DNA of 64,000 bases. Origin: Syntrophopropionicum sp964397525 (GTDB lineage Bacteria; Bacillota; Desulfotomaculia; Desulfotomaculales; Pelotomaculaceae). The stretch is taken from positions 1-64,000 of the forward strand of contig CAYNIY010000001.1 of assembly GCA_964397525.1 (NCBI GenBank), given 5' to 3'. Shown piece after piece: positions 1 to 9,528 of this stretch (its first letter is position 1; each line of letters begins with the position of its first letter). The translations under genes and the position numbers were made by a program. A model generated the notes under the pieces. The model searched no databases, was not told the origin of the DNA, and saw only the letters and a list, made by a program, of their open reading frames with translations.

Positions 1-1418
1 GTCTTAATTTTAATGTCGGCGTTATGCCTGGCAGCAATGTTGTAGCAAACCGCGAGACCTAGCCCTGTTCCTTTTTCTTTTGTCGTAAAGAAAGGTGTGC
101 CGATTTTTTCCATAACTTCCGGTGGGATACCATGTCCCTGGTCACTCACTGTTAAGACTACATCATTTTGGTTCATAAACGTCCTTATCGTTAATTTTCC
201 GCCATTATCCATGACTTCCAAGCCGTTGCGCACCAGGTTCAAGACCAGTTGACGTATCTCTTTTTCATCTAATTGAATTGCTGCAGTATCGGTAAGCTCA
301 AAAACAACATCCTTTCTATCATGGGTAGCGCTTGCCTGGATTAAAGGAGATATTGCATGCAAGATTTCATTTAATCCCTGTTTTTGTAATGTCAAAGGCT
401 TGCTTCTGGCTAAAAAAAGAAATTCTTCGACGATAGAGTTGGCGTGGTGCAGTTCTTCAATAATGAAATCAAAATAGATACTGTTTGGCGTTTTCGCTGT
501 TTCGCTTTTTAGAATTTCGGTAAAACCAAGGATGTTTGTCATTGGATTCCTAATCTCATGAGCTATGGTAGCTGCCATCTCACCCACCAGGTTCAACCGG
601 TCCAAGCGAGCCATCTCCATGTTAAATCTTCTTCGTTCTGTAATATCGTTTACAACAGCAAGGATACACTGCATATTGTTAATTTCAATGACTTCAGCTG
701 AAAACAAACCAATCCGCAGCTCACCTGAATCCTTCTTGAAGATAATTTCCTTGTTGCGGATTCCGCTTCCTTCATCGAGCTGCAATAATGTCTCTTCGCG
801 CTCACCCGGGTTTAACCAAAAGCCACAATCAGATATTTTTTTACCAATGACGCTTTCCCTCGCGCGCCCGATTGTTTCCAGAAAAACATCATTAACATCA
901 ATGATTTCACCGCTATCGAGCAATGTAATAGACATCGGATTGGGGCTGGCACGAAAAGCCTTGGAAAAACGTTCCTCTGATAATCGCAGTTCCTTCTCCG
1001 CCAGCACATGCTTGGTTATGTCCCGAATGGATTCTATCGCCCCGATCAGGTTTCCTTTATCATCAAAAAGAGGTGAAGCTATTCCCCAAAGGTAAGCCCC
1101 TTTCCTGTCATATATGAGAGGGCAAAAAGTTTCGGCAAAAATACGATTGCCTTTTCTTTCCACGAATTTATAAAGCAATTCGCTCTTTCTGTCTTCCCAA
1201 AAAATAAAATCTATCAGGATCGGCCTTTGCATACCGTAAAAAGGTAGGGCATAAGCATAATTCCCTTTGCCGATGATATCCTCCTTTTTTATACCTGTCA
1301 TTTCCTCCAGTGCAGGGTTCCAGGCGATCACCCTGCGATCTTTATCCAAGACAAACGTGGGATCAGGCAGGAATTCAACTATATCCAAATAATGAGGAAG
1401 ATTCTGATTCGCAAACAT
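1..1418 (-). CDS. PAS-domain sensor histidine kinase (3' end outside window)
   Basis: Reading the minus strand from an ATG at 1418 gives an open frame of 472 codons that runs off the left edge without a stop. It starts with a PAS domain (about residues 8-110, 'LPDPTFVLDKDRRVIAWN'), then a second PAS (about 145-260), a HisKA dimerisation box with 'AHEIRNP' (phospho-acceptor His near residue 287), and a HATPase domain with an N-box 'LNLVRNGLEV' and G-box 'GTGLGLAV' close to the edge. No membrane segment is seen, so it is probably a cytoplasmic kinase of the type that feeds phosphorelays; sporulation kinases have this architecture, but that role is inference. A GAGG motif precedes the start. No response regulator is adjacent in the window. 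Confidence 0.85.
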   Translation of the reverse strand, partial: MFANQNLPHYLDIVEFLPDPTFVLDKDRRVIAWNPALEEMTGIKKEDIIGKGNYAYALPFYGMQRPILIDFIFWEDRKSELLYKFVERKGNRIFAETFCPLIYDRKGAYLWGIASPLFDDKGNLIGAIESIRDITKHVLAEKELRLSEERFSKAFRASPNPMSITLLDSGEIIDVNDVFLETIGRARESVIGKKISDCGFWLNPGEREETLLQLDEGSGIRNKEIIFKKDSGELRIGLFSAEVIEINNMQCILAVVNDITERRRFNMEMARLDRLNLVGEMAATIAHEIRNPMTNILGFTEILKSETAKTPNSIYFDFIIEELHHANSIVEEFLFLARSKPLTLQKQGLNEILHAISPLIQASATHDRKDVVFELTDTAAIQLDEKEIRQLVLNLVRNGLEVMDNGGKLTIRTFMNQNDVVLTVSDQGHGIPPEVMEKIGTPFFTTKEKGTGLGLAVCYNIAARHNADIKIK

Positions 1419-1821
1419 AGCTGCCTCAACACCATCCTATAACGCTTAATAATCAAGAACAGAGTTCCTCAAGAGCATGATCTGCCTTGTACAAAACACC
1501 GCTTCAAAATAGCCTTCTTTACATCTAAATTAATGGCAATAAAACTCGCACCAGATCATCAACCTTTAATACCATACCTGGTGCCCTTCTAATATATCCC
1601 ACCTTTGACAAAATACCTAGAATTATATTTTATAGTAACAGTACTCTTTAGACGTGTAAACACTTATTTATGCTTCTATTTGCCAGGTGGAGGTTTGTTG
1701 CTGCTTTTTCTTGCATCTCAAAAAATGCTGCACAAATAACGATTTGCACCTAATAGCTATGTGTTCTATCAAACATAGTATATAATTATACTAAGTATAA
1801 TTATATACTACAAATCTTTTA
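1419..1821. other. Intergenic region with inverted repeats, no gene seen
   Basis: About 400 bases between the kinase start and the stop of the small zinc-ribbon gene. No convincing coding frame was seen on either strand. It contains a 7-bp GC-containing inverted repeat at 1548-1584 (GCACCAG / CTGGTGC, 23-base loop) in what would be the kinase leader, and a perfect 35-bp AT-rich palindrome at 1776-1810 listed separately. It presumably carries the kinase promoter, but no strong sigma-A match was found. Confidence 0.5.
1776..1810. repeat. Perfect AT-rich palindrome, 17-bp arms
   Basis: The arm TAGTATATAATTATACT is followed by a single central base and its exact reverse complement. It begins 12 bases behind the stop of the zinc-ribbon gene. 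It has no GC-rich stem or T-run, so it is not a typical terminator. It could be an operator, a cruciform-forming site or an unusual terminator; the sequence alone does not decide. Confidence 0.7.
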
Positions 1822-2052
1822 TTACTGTGGTCTCTTCTGGTCTTTCTTCTGCGGGGGATGGAACAGGAGAATATACCCGCATGCATTGCATATGACCGGC
1901 ATGATCCCCAGCCCCTTATCCGGAGACAATTCATAGCCTTCCTCGCCTTTGACCAGCGAAGGTAATATGCAATAAGGATCGCTCATCATCCCGAAATCTT
2001 TGCCACCGCAGTTTGGGCAGGGCATTTTCAAATCTAATTTTAACCTATCCAA
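1822..2052 (-). CDS. Small zinc-ribbon protein, function unknown
   Basis: A 76-residue protein with two Cys pairs, 'CPNCGG' near residue 12 and 'CNACGY' near residue 55, which would fold as a zinc ribbon with a roughly 40-residue insert between the knuckles. The charged C-terminus ends in 'KKDQKRPQ'. A clear AGGAGG-type site precedes the ATG. Proteins of this kind are usually nucleic-acid or protein binding, but no specific family is recognised. It is monocistronic: a long gap lies downstream and the chaperone operon terminator lies upstream. Confidence 0.65.
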   Translation of the reverse strand: MDRLKLDLKMPCPNCGGKDFGMMSDPYCILPSLVKGEEGYELSPDKGLGIMPVICNACGYILLFHPPQKKDQKRPQ

Positions 2053-2230
2053 CTCTTGCCACCTCCTAAATTTTAATTATATATTCGACAAAGTTACTTT
2101 ATCCCCCTTTGTTAAAAAGCGGATACTTCATCTGCGGTGTCTAAAATCTAATACAATATAAAGGTCTGAATTTGTACCAAATTTTTCATCATCGTTGTAG
2201 AATGACGCTAAATCAATTCATAATGACATA

Positions 2231-2265
2231 ATAAAAACCTACAAGCTTTTTCAAGACTTGCAGGT
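2231..2265 (-). terminator. Rho-independent terminator of the dnaK-cbpM operon
   Basis: On the minus strand a 9-bp stem (ACCTGCAAG / CTTGTAGGT, one G-T pair) with an 11-base loop is followed by TTTTTATT. It lies 32 bases beyond the cbpM stop codon and closes the chaperone operon. Confidence 0.85.
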
Positions 2266-2297
2266 CCCAGTGTCACGTTTTTCGGTTTTCTACATGA

Positions 2298-2594
2298 TCA
2301 TTCTCTACTCAGCCGATCGATCTCCTCCTGCAACGCTTCGATCCTTTCCAGCAGATCCAGGATTATTGCTGCTCCGCTGAGGTTGACACCCAGGCTGCCG
2401 CGCAGGCGCTGCAGTTTTAACAGGCGTATAGCTTGTTTTACCTCAATGCAGCCGTTTCTGGTTTCCAGGATGCCGAATTCAGTCAGCATCCCAGCCATTT
2501 CCGGGTGAATTTCCAGGCTGTTGAGATCCACCCAGGCATCGTCAGCACAGGTGGTTAGATCATGATGGTAAATTCTCAGATGATATCTCCCCAC
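2298..2594 (-). CDS. cbpM: Chaperone modulator CbpM-like (MerR-type helix-turn-helix)
   Basis: A 98-residue protein whose second half, 'LRGSLGVNLSGAAIILDLL' followed by a short coiled coil 'ERIEALQEEIDRL', is the signature of the CbpM/MerR_2 family. In E. coli CbpM binds the J domain of the DnaJ paralogue CbpA and inhibits it. The gene starts 4 bases after the stop of the J-domain gene, the same pairing as cbpA-cbpM, so the likely partner is the upstream DnaJ. The N-terminal half is poorly conserved, as usual in this family. A regulatory DNA-binding role, as for HspR-like proteins, is the main alternative. Confidence 0.8.
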   Translation of the reverse strand: MGRYHLRIYHHDLTTCADDAWVDLNSLEIHPEMAGMLTEFGILETRNGCIEVKQAIRLLKLQRLRGSLGVNLSGAAIILDLLERIEALQEEIDRLSRE

Positions 2595-2598
2595 CCCG

Positions 2599-3594
2599 TC
2601 ACACCCCTTTTCTCAACGAGGCCAGATCACGGTACAGCTTTTCTTCTTCCGCTGTAAGGTGCTCAGGAATATCGATCCTGACGACCACATATTCATCGCC
2701 CCGTTCCTTGTGGTGAGGCAGCCCCTTGCCTCTCAGGCGCAGCCGCTTACCGGCCCGGGCACCCGGAGGTACCTTCATCAGGACCGGCCCATCAAGTGTT
2801 GGTACAGAAACCTGGTCGCCCAGCACGGCCTGCTCCGGGCGTAAAATGACTTCGGTTTCGAGGTCCTCGCCGCGAACTTTAAATACTGAGTGGGGCAGGA
2901 GTTTTATCTTAAGATAAAGATCACCCTTGGCCCCACCGCCCGATCCTTCACCGCCCTGCCCTTTCAGCCTGATCCGGCTGCCGTCGCGCACGCCAGGCGG
3001 GATTTTAACAGCCAATGTCCGCAACCCTGAGATTGTACCGGTACCGCCGCAGCGCCGGCAAAACGCGTTATTTATGATGCCCGTCCCGGCACAATCCCGG
3101 CACACCTCCCTGGTGGTAAACTGCAGAGACTTTTCTCCACCGTGGTATGCTTCTTCCAGTGCCAGTTCAAGTTCGCTTTCTATATCCTGCCCTTTTATCG
3201 GCCCGCGGCGCCCAGTCCTTGCTGGGCGGCCAAAGGGCGATTCCCCGCCGAACAATGTTTCAAAAAAGTCGCTGAAGCCGCTGGCCCCGGCTCCTGCTCC
3301 GCCACCGGTATAAAACTGGTATCCTTCTGCTTCCGGAGGTGGGCGGAATTCCTGTCCATCCCGCCAGTTCTGCCCGAGGCGGTCGTACTTTGCCCGCTTC
3401 TCCTTGTCACTCAAAACCTCGTAAGCTTCATTAATCTGCTTAATCTTCTCTTCCGCAACGTCTTTGTCCTTGCTGGTATGGAGATCAGGATGCCATTTAC
3501 GGGCCAGTTTACGATAGGCGGTTTTTATCTCTTTATCAGTTGCACCCCGGCCCACGCCCAAAATCTCGTAATAATCACGAAAAGATACGCTCAA
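2599..3594 (-). CDS. DnaJ/CbpA-type J-domain co-chaperone with half zinc finger
   Basis: The 331-residue product stimulates DnaK ATPase and hands over unfolded substrates. The J domain is at residues 7-73 with HPD at 35-37; a Gly/Phe-rich linker spans about 95-125 and the two beta-barrel substrate-binding domains fill 135-331. The zinc region has only two CxxCxGTG motifs (Cys165/168 and Cys179/182), whereas canonical DnaJ has four, so at most one zinc can be held. The start is a TTG overlapping the grpE stop (TTGA), with a GGTGA site upstream. It sits between grpE and cbpM, so it is a hybrid of DnaJ and CbpA arrangements; I give no symbol for that reason. Confidence 0.9.
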   Translation of the reverse strand: MSVSFRDYYEILGVGRGATDKEIKTAYRKLARKWHPDLHTSKDKDVAEEKIKQINEAYEVLSDKEKRAKYDRLGQNWRDGQEFRPPPEAEGYQFYTGGGAGAGASGFSDFFETLFGGESPFGRPARTGRRGPIKGQDIESELELALEEAYHGGEKSLQFTTREVCRDCAGTGIINNAFCRRCGGTGTISGLRTLAVKIPPGVRDGSRIRLKGQGGEGSGGGAKGDLYLKIKLLPHSVFKVRGEDLETEVILRPEQAVLGDQVSVPTLDGPVLMKVPPGARAGKRLRLRGKGLPHHKERGDEYVVVRIDIPEHLTAEEEKLYRDLASLRKGV

Positions 3595-4073
3595 GATGTT
3601 TTCACCGGCCTTTTAGACACTCTGACCTGGGCTGGACGCAGCAAATCAGGACCTATCCGGTAGCCTCTGATCAGCTCTTCCGCTACATGCCCCTGAGGTA
3701 AGGCAGCGTTTTCCAGGTACCCGATGCCCTCATGCTCGCGGGGATCGAAAGGCTTACCCAAACTTTCGACTGTTTCCAGTCCTTGCTGCCGAAGCAGAGT
3801 CAATAACTGCTGGTAGACCATCTCCAAACCCAGCCGGCTGCTGTCATCTTTAATTTGTACCAAGGCCCGCTCCAGGTTGTCAAGCACAGGAAGCAAATCC
3901 TTGATCAGTTCTTTCTTGCCCTGGGCGGAACTATACTCATTATCTCGATTCACCCGCTTGCGATAGTTGTCAAAATCAGCCAATGTCCGCAGGTGGCGGT
4001 TTTTTTCGTTATCAAGCTCTTGTTTCATGGATGAATAATTAAAATTCTGTTCGCCGTTCTCTTGCCTTTTCAT
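3591..4073 (-). CDS. grpE: GrpE nucleotide exchange factor
   Basis: 160 residues. An N-terminal coiled-coil segment (about 15-50, 'RTLADFDNYRKRVNRD') is followed by the four-helix region and the C-terminal beta domain containing 'FDPREHEGIGYLENAAL' and 'RGYRIGPDLLRPAQVRVSK', the family signature. GrpE releases ADP from DnaK to reset its cycle. The protein is short compared with the usual 180-200 residues because the acidic N-terminal tail is nearly absent. ATG preceded by AGGAGA. It lies 27 bases downstream of dnaK and overlaps the J-domain gene start, so it is translationally coupled. Confidence 0.95.
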   Translation of the reverse strand: MKRQENGEQNFNYSSMKQELDNEKNRHLRTLADFDNYRKRVNRDNEYSSAQGKKELIKDLLPVLDNLERALVQIKDDSSRLGLEMVYQQLLTLLRQQGLETVESLGKPFDPREHEGIGYLENAALPQGHVAEELIRGYRIGPDLLRPAQVRVSKRPVKTS

Positions 4074-4100
4074 TAATTATCTCCTGCCATGTTTTGCTGA

Positions 4101-6005
4101 TTACTTCTCTTCAAACTCTGCATCGACAACATCCTCACCACCGTGCGGCGCCGCCCCGCCTCCGCTGCTGCCGGGCGTATCCGCACCGCCAGGAGCGCTG
4201 CCGGCCTGCCCGTATGCTATTTGAGAAATTGAATAGGCAGCCTGCTGCAGATCGCTCTGGATGGTGCGAATTTTTTCTATTGGTGCGTTTTCTTTCAGGG
4301 CTGTTTTCAAATCACTCAGCAGCTGCTCTACACGCGCCTTTTCGTGCACCGGTATCTTGTCGCCGAGATCTTTTAGCTGGCGTTCCACCTGGTACAGCAG
4401 TGAATCAGCCTCATTGCGGGCCTCCACTTCCTGCTTTCTTTTTTTATCTTCAGTCGCGTGCACTCCAGCCTCATTCACCATGCGATCAATTTCACCTTTA
4501 TCCAGGCTGGTGGAGCCTGAAATGGTAATGGTCTGCTCTTTGCCGGAACCTTTGTCCTTGGCGCTGACCTTCAATATGCCATTGGCGTCAATATCAAAAG
4601 TCACTTCAACCTGCGGCAAGCCCCTCGGCGCCATCGGAATACCATCAAGTTTAAACTGGCCCAGTGTGCGGTTATCCTTTGCCATCTCCCGCTCACCCTG
4701 CAGGACATTAATATCAACTGCCGGCTGGTTGTCTTCAGCGGTGCTGAAAATCTGGCTGCGCCGCACAGGAATCGTTGTATTGCGCTCAATTATCTTGGAC
4801 ATGATCCCGCCCAGGGTTTCCACTCCCAGGGAAAGGGGCGTCACATCAAGCAGCAGGACATCCTTAACCTCTCCAGCCAGCACACCGCCTTGAATGGCTG
4901 CGCCGATTGCCACCACCTCGTCAGGATTTACACCCATGTGGGGATCTTTGCCCCCCGTCAGCTGGCGGACCAACTTCTGCACTGCAGGTATGCGTGTTGA
5001 ACCGCCCACCAAAATAACTTCATCAATATCCTTGTCTGTCATCTTGGCGTCTGTTAAGGCGGCAGTTACAGGCCCCCGGCAGCGTTCTACCAGCTGTGCG
5101 GTCAGGTCGTCAAACTTGGCGCGGGTCAGTTTCGTATCAAGGTGTTTGGGCCCGTTTGCGTCGGCAGTGATGAAAGGCAGGTTGACCTGGGTTTCCATCG
5201 TGGCTGAAAGCTCAATCTTGGCTTTCTCCGCCGCTTCAATCAGGCGCTGCAGGGCCTGCTTGTCATTGCGCAGGTCAATGCCATAGTCTTTTTTAAAACC
5301 GTCGGCCAGCCAGTCGACAACCGCCTTGTCAAAATTGTCGCCGCCCAGGTGGGTGTCTCCGTTTGTAGACTTAACCTCAAATACCCCGTCTCCGACCTCC
5401 AGGATGGAAACATCAAATGTCCCGCCGCCGAGGTCGAAAACCATGATCGTCTCGTTGGTCTTCTTATCCAGCCCATAGGCCAGCGCCGCCGCCGTAGGCT
5501 CATTAATGATGCGCAGGACGTTCAGGCCGGCAATTTTTCCGGCGTCCTTCGTAGCGCTGCGCTGGGAATCATTGAAATACGCGGGAACCGTAATCACAGC
5601 GTCAGTCACCTTTTCGCCCAGGTACTTGGCTGCATCGTCGACGAGCTTGCGCATCACCAGGGCGGAGATTTCCTCCGGCGCCATATCTTTGCCGCGGATA
5701 TCGAAACGAACAGCGTCGTTTGCTCCGGCTTTAACTTTGTATGGGACCAGCTTCCGTTCATCTGACACCTCGGAAAATCGGCGCCCGATAAAACGTTTCA
5801 CTGAATACAGGGTATTTTCCGGATTTAAGATGGACTGGCGCCTGGCTACCTTGCCGACCAGCCTCTCGCCGTCCTCTTTAAATGCTACAACTGATGGCGT
5901 GGTACGGTCGCCTTCACTGTTTACAATTACGGTTGGTTTGCCTCCTTCCATAACTGCAATTACAGAGTTTGTCGTGCCCAGGTCGATGCCTACCGTTTTG
6001 GCCAT
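4101..6005 (-). CDS. dnaK: Molecular chaperone DnaK (Hsp70)
   Basis: 634 residues, full length. The ATPase domain opens with 'GIDLGTTNSVIAVMEGG', carries 'FDLGGGTFDVSIL' around residue 190 and 'VILVGGSTRIPAVQ' around 335; the linker 'DVLLLDVTPLSLG' and substrate domain follow, and the tail ends in 'EDVVDAEFEEK', the EEVD-like bacterial ending. Start ATG with a strong GAGGAGG site. The order dnaK-grpE-dnaJ-cbpM differs from the common Firmicute hrcA-grpE-dnaK-dnaJ, and no CIRCE element is visible in the 45 bases upstream, so this may be a second Hsp70 locus or one not controlled by HrcA. Confidence 0.97.
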   Translation of the reverse strand: MAKTVGIDLGTTNSVIAVMEGGKPTVIVNSEGDRTTPSVVAFKEDGERLVGKVARRQSILNPENTLYSVKRFIGRRFSEVSDERKLVPYKVKAGANDAVRFDIRGKDMAPEEISALVMRKLVDDAAKYLGEKVTDAVITVPAYFNDSQRSATKDAGKIAGLNVLRIINEPTAAALAYGLDKKTNETIMVFDLGGGTFDVSILEVGDGVFEVKSTNGDTHLGGDNFDKAVVDWLADGFKKDYGIDLRNDKQALQRLIEAAEKAKIELSATMETQVNLPFITADANGPKHLDTKLTRAKFDDLTAQLVERCRGPVTAALTDAKMTDKDIDEVILVGGSTRIPAVQKLVRQLTGGKDPHMGVNPDEVVAIGAAIQGGVLAGEVKDVLLLDVTPLSLGVETLGGIMSKIIERNTTIPVRRSQIFSTAEDNQPAVDINVLQGEREMAKDNRTLGQFKLDGIPMAPRGLPQVEVTFDIDANGILKVSAKDKGSGKEQTITISGSTSLDKGEIDRMVNEAGVHATEDKKRKQEVEARNEADSLLYQVERQLKDLGDKIPVHEKARVEQLLSDLKTALKENAPIEKIRTIQSDLQQAAYSISQIAYGQAGSAPGGADTPGSSGGGAAPHGGEDVVDAEFEEK

Positions 6006-6049
6006 TAACCAAACCTCCTCAAAAATTATATATGTTTATAAAGAAAAAA

Positions 6050-6565
6050 CTATTGCTTTGCAGAATTACCTATCGCGATCATGATCTCGCGGCAGAAATA
6101 TGGGAGATCGCTTGGTACACGTGATGTTATTAATCTGCCGTCAACAACTACAGGCTCGTCAGTAACCTGTGCTCCGGCGGAAGCCAGCTCTGTCTGAACT
6201 GTATAGTAGGCGGTCATTCTCCTGCCTGTCACCAGTCCTGCGGAAATCAAAATTTGCGGTCCGTGGCAAATAGCAGCCAGGGGTTTGTCCTGGCTGAAAT
6301 ATTCCCTGACCAGTGCCAGGGCCTGTTCGTCTTTCCTGACTGTTTGGGGAGCGTTCCCTCCAGGTAAGACCAACAGGTCGTAATCACTGCTTTTTACTCT
6401 GGAAATCGTAATACTGGGGCTGATTTTATAGCCGTGCTTTCCCTTGATGGTAGCGGTTGTAGCAGCAGCCACGTCAACATCCAAACCTGCTTCCAACAGG
6501 CGGTACATCGGGCAGAACAGCTCCAGATCTTCAAATCCGCCGGCTGTAATGAACAGGACTCTCAT
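6050..6565 (-). CDS. DJ-1/PfpI family protein
   Basis: 171 residues from the ATG at 6565. This start is chosen because GGAGTG lies 9 bases before it, whereas an in-frame ATG 15 bases earlier has no site. The Rossmann-like glutaminase fold shows 'FITAGGFEDLE' with the conserved acidic Glu12 and the nucleophile elbow 'AAICHGPQ' (Cys100-His101). Family members include deglycases/glyoxalases, proteases and redox-stress chaperones, so the substrate cannot be named. It precedes dnaK by 45 bases on the same strand, consistent with a protein-quality-control operon; co-transcription is inference. Confidence 0.88.
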   Translation of the reverse strand: MRVLFITAGGFEDLELFCPMYRLLEAGLDVDVAAATTATIKGKHGYKISPSITISRVKSSDYDLLVLPGGNAPQTVRKDEQALALVREYFSQDKPLAAICHGPQILISAGLVTGRRMTAYYTVQTELASAGAQVTDEPVVVDGRLITSRVPSDLPYFCREIMIAIGNSAKQ

Positions 6566-6703
6566 AGCTGCACACTCCATAAATTGATTTTATAATATAC
6601 TGTATCCAGGTTTTTACTCATACATATCCAAGTACTTACTCTATTTTAAGACAATTAAATTTATATAAGAAATTTATTAAGAATTCCTTAATTTTTATTG
6701 AAA

Positions 6704-6748
6704 CAAAAAAAGGCCCCCACTTTGTCCTCTCCAATTGGGCGCCTTTTC
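6704..6748 (-). terminator. Rho-independent terminator behind the methyltransferase gene
   Basis: Minus-strand stem AAGGCGCCC / GGGGGCCTT with one mismatch, followed by a run of seven T. It lies 22 bases after the methyltransferase stop and ends the tkt-methyltransferase transcript. Confidence 0.85.
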
Positions 6749-6770
6749 ATTCTAAATTGAACTATGGCCT

Positions 6771-7340
6771 TTATTTTTTTCTGCCGCTGTATATGAACTG
6801 GTCAAACTTCAGATCGCGGCAGGCGCCTTCGATGCCAACCTGCCGCAGCTGCTCAACCAGTATGCCGGGTTTGGGAAAAGCAGATGGCTCGGCCAGCAGC
6901 CTTTCAAAGAAAGCCAGCATCTTTGTCCCTCTCCTGCCGGCATCAAAGTCGATGATGTACAGCCTGCCTGCGGGTCGCAGCACCCGCGCCACCTCGCGTA
7001 TAACACCGTCCTGATCGCGGAAGTGGTGCCAGGCGTCAGAAATAAGCACGATATCAAAGGATCCGTCCGGCAGCGGTAGGGCTTCCGCTTTCACATGCAG
7101 GATTTGTGCTGACATTTTTTTTGCCGCGGCTCGCCTGAGCATGGCCTGGGAAGCGTCAGCCACTGTTACCTTCGCCCCAGCCTTGCTCAGGGTCTCGGCA
7201 TTCATGCCGGTCCCGCCGCCCAGGTCAAGCACTTCCATATTTTTTACAGGCGCCAGCCAATCCGGGATCTCCCTGGAATGGTCCACCCCGGTGGCCCTAA
7301 TAAAGCGGTCGTAGAAAGGCGCCATAAATTTAAACATCAT
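6771..7340 (-). CDS. Class I SAM-dependent methyltransferase
   Basis: 189 residues from the ATG-ATG pair at 7340/7337, preceded by CAGGT; an upstream in-frame ATG at 7385 would overlap the tkt end by 26 bases and lacks a site. Motif I 'VLDLGGGTGMNAETL' binds SAM; 'LPLPDGSFDIVLISDAWHH' and 'VLRPAGRLYIIDFDAG' are motifs II-III of the UbiE/Methyltransf_11 group. The opening 'FMAPFYDRF' also resembles UbiE-like enzymes, but the substrate is not deducible. It is placed 20 bases after transketolase and shares its terminator. Confidence 0.88.
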   Translation of the reverse strand: MMFKFMAPFYDRFIRATGVDHSREIPDWLAPVKNMEVLDLGGGTGMNAETLSKAGAKVTVADASQAMLRRAAAKKMSAQILHVKAEALPLPDGSFDIVLISDAWHHFRDQDGVIREVARVLRPAGRLYIIDFDAGRRGTKMLAFFERLLAEPSAFPKPGILVEQLRQVGIEGACRDLKFDQFIYSGRKK

Positions 7341-7359
7341 GTTTTTTACCTGATGCAGC

Positions 7360-9366
<2,007 letters not shown>

Positions 9367-9528
9367 CTGCTGACCCTCACTTTAATATTATTTAAACAAC
9401 TTATGGTTTTCTTCCACAATAAACTTGATTTATCCTTCCACGCTTTCGCCAAACATTTTGGTTATTAGGCTGCCATCGATAGACACTAATCCTATGACAA
9501 TTCTTGAGGAAAAATTAATCTGATTTCG

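Noticed and set aside
565..1095. Plus-strand frame of 176 codons
   Set aside because: It lies antisense to the PAS kinase, has no recognisable motif and no ribosome binding site.
6006..6049. CIRCE operator upstream of dnaK
   Set aside because: No TTAGCACTC / GAGTGCTAA inverted repeat is found in the gap.
5506..6084. Long plus-strand frame opposite dnaK
   Set aside because: Antisense shadow of the highly biased dnaK sequence; low-complexity Ser/Arg-rich product without a family.
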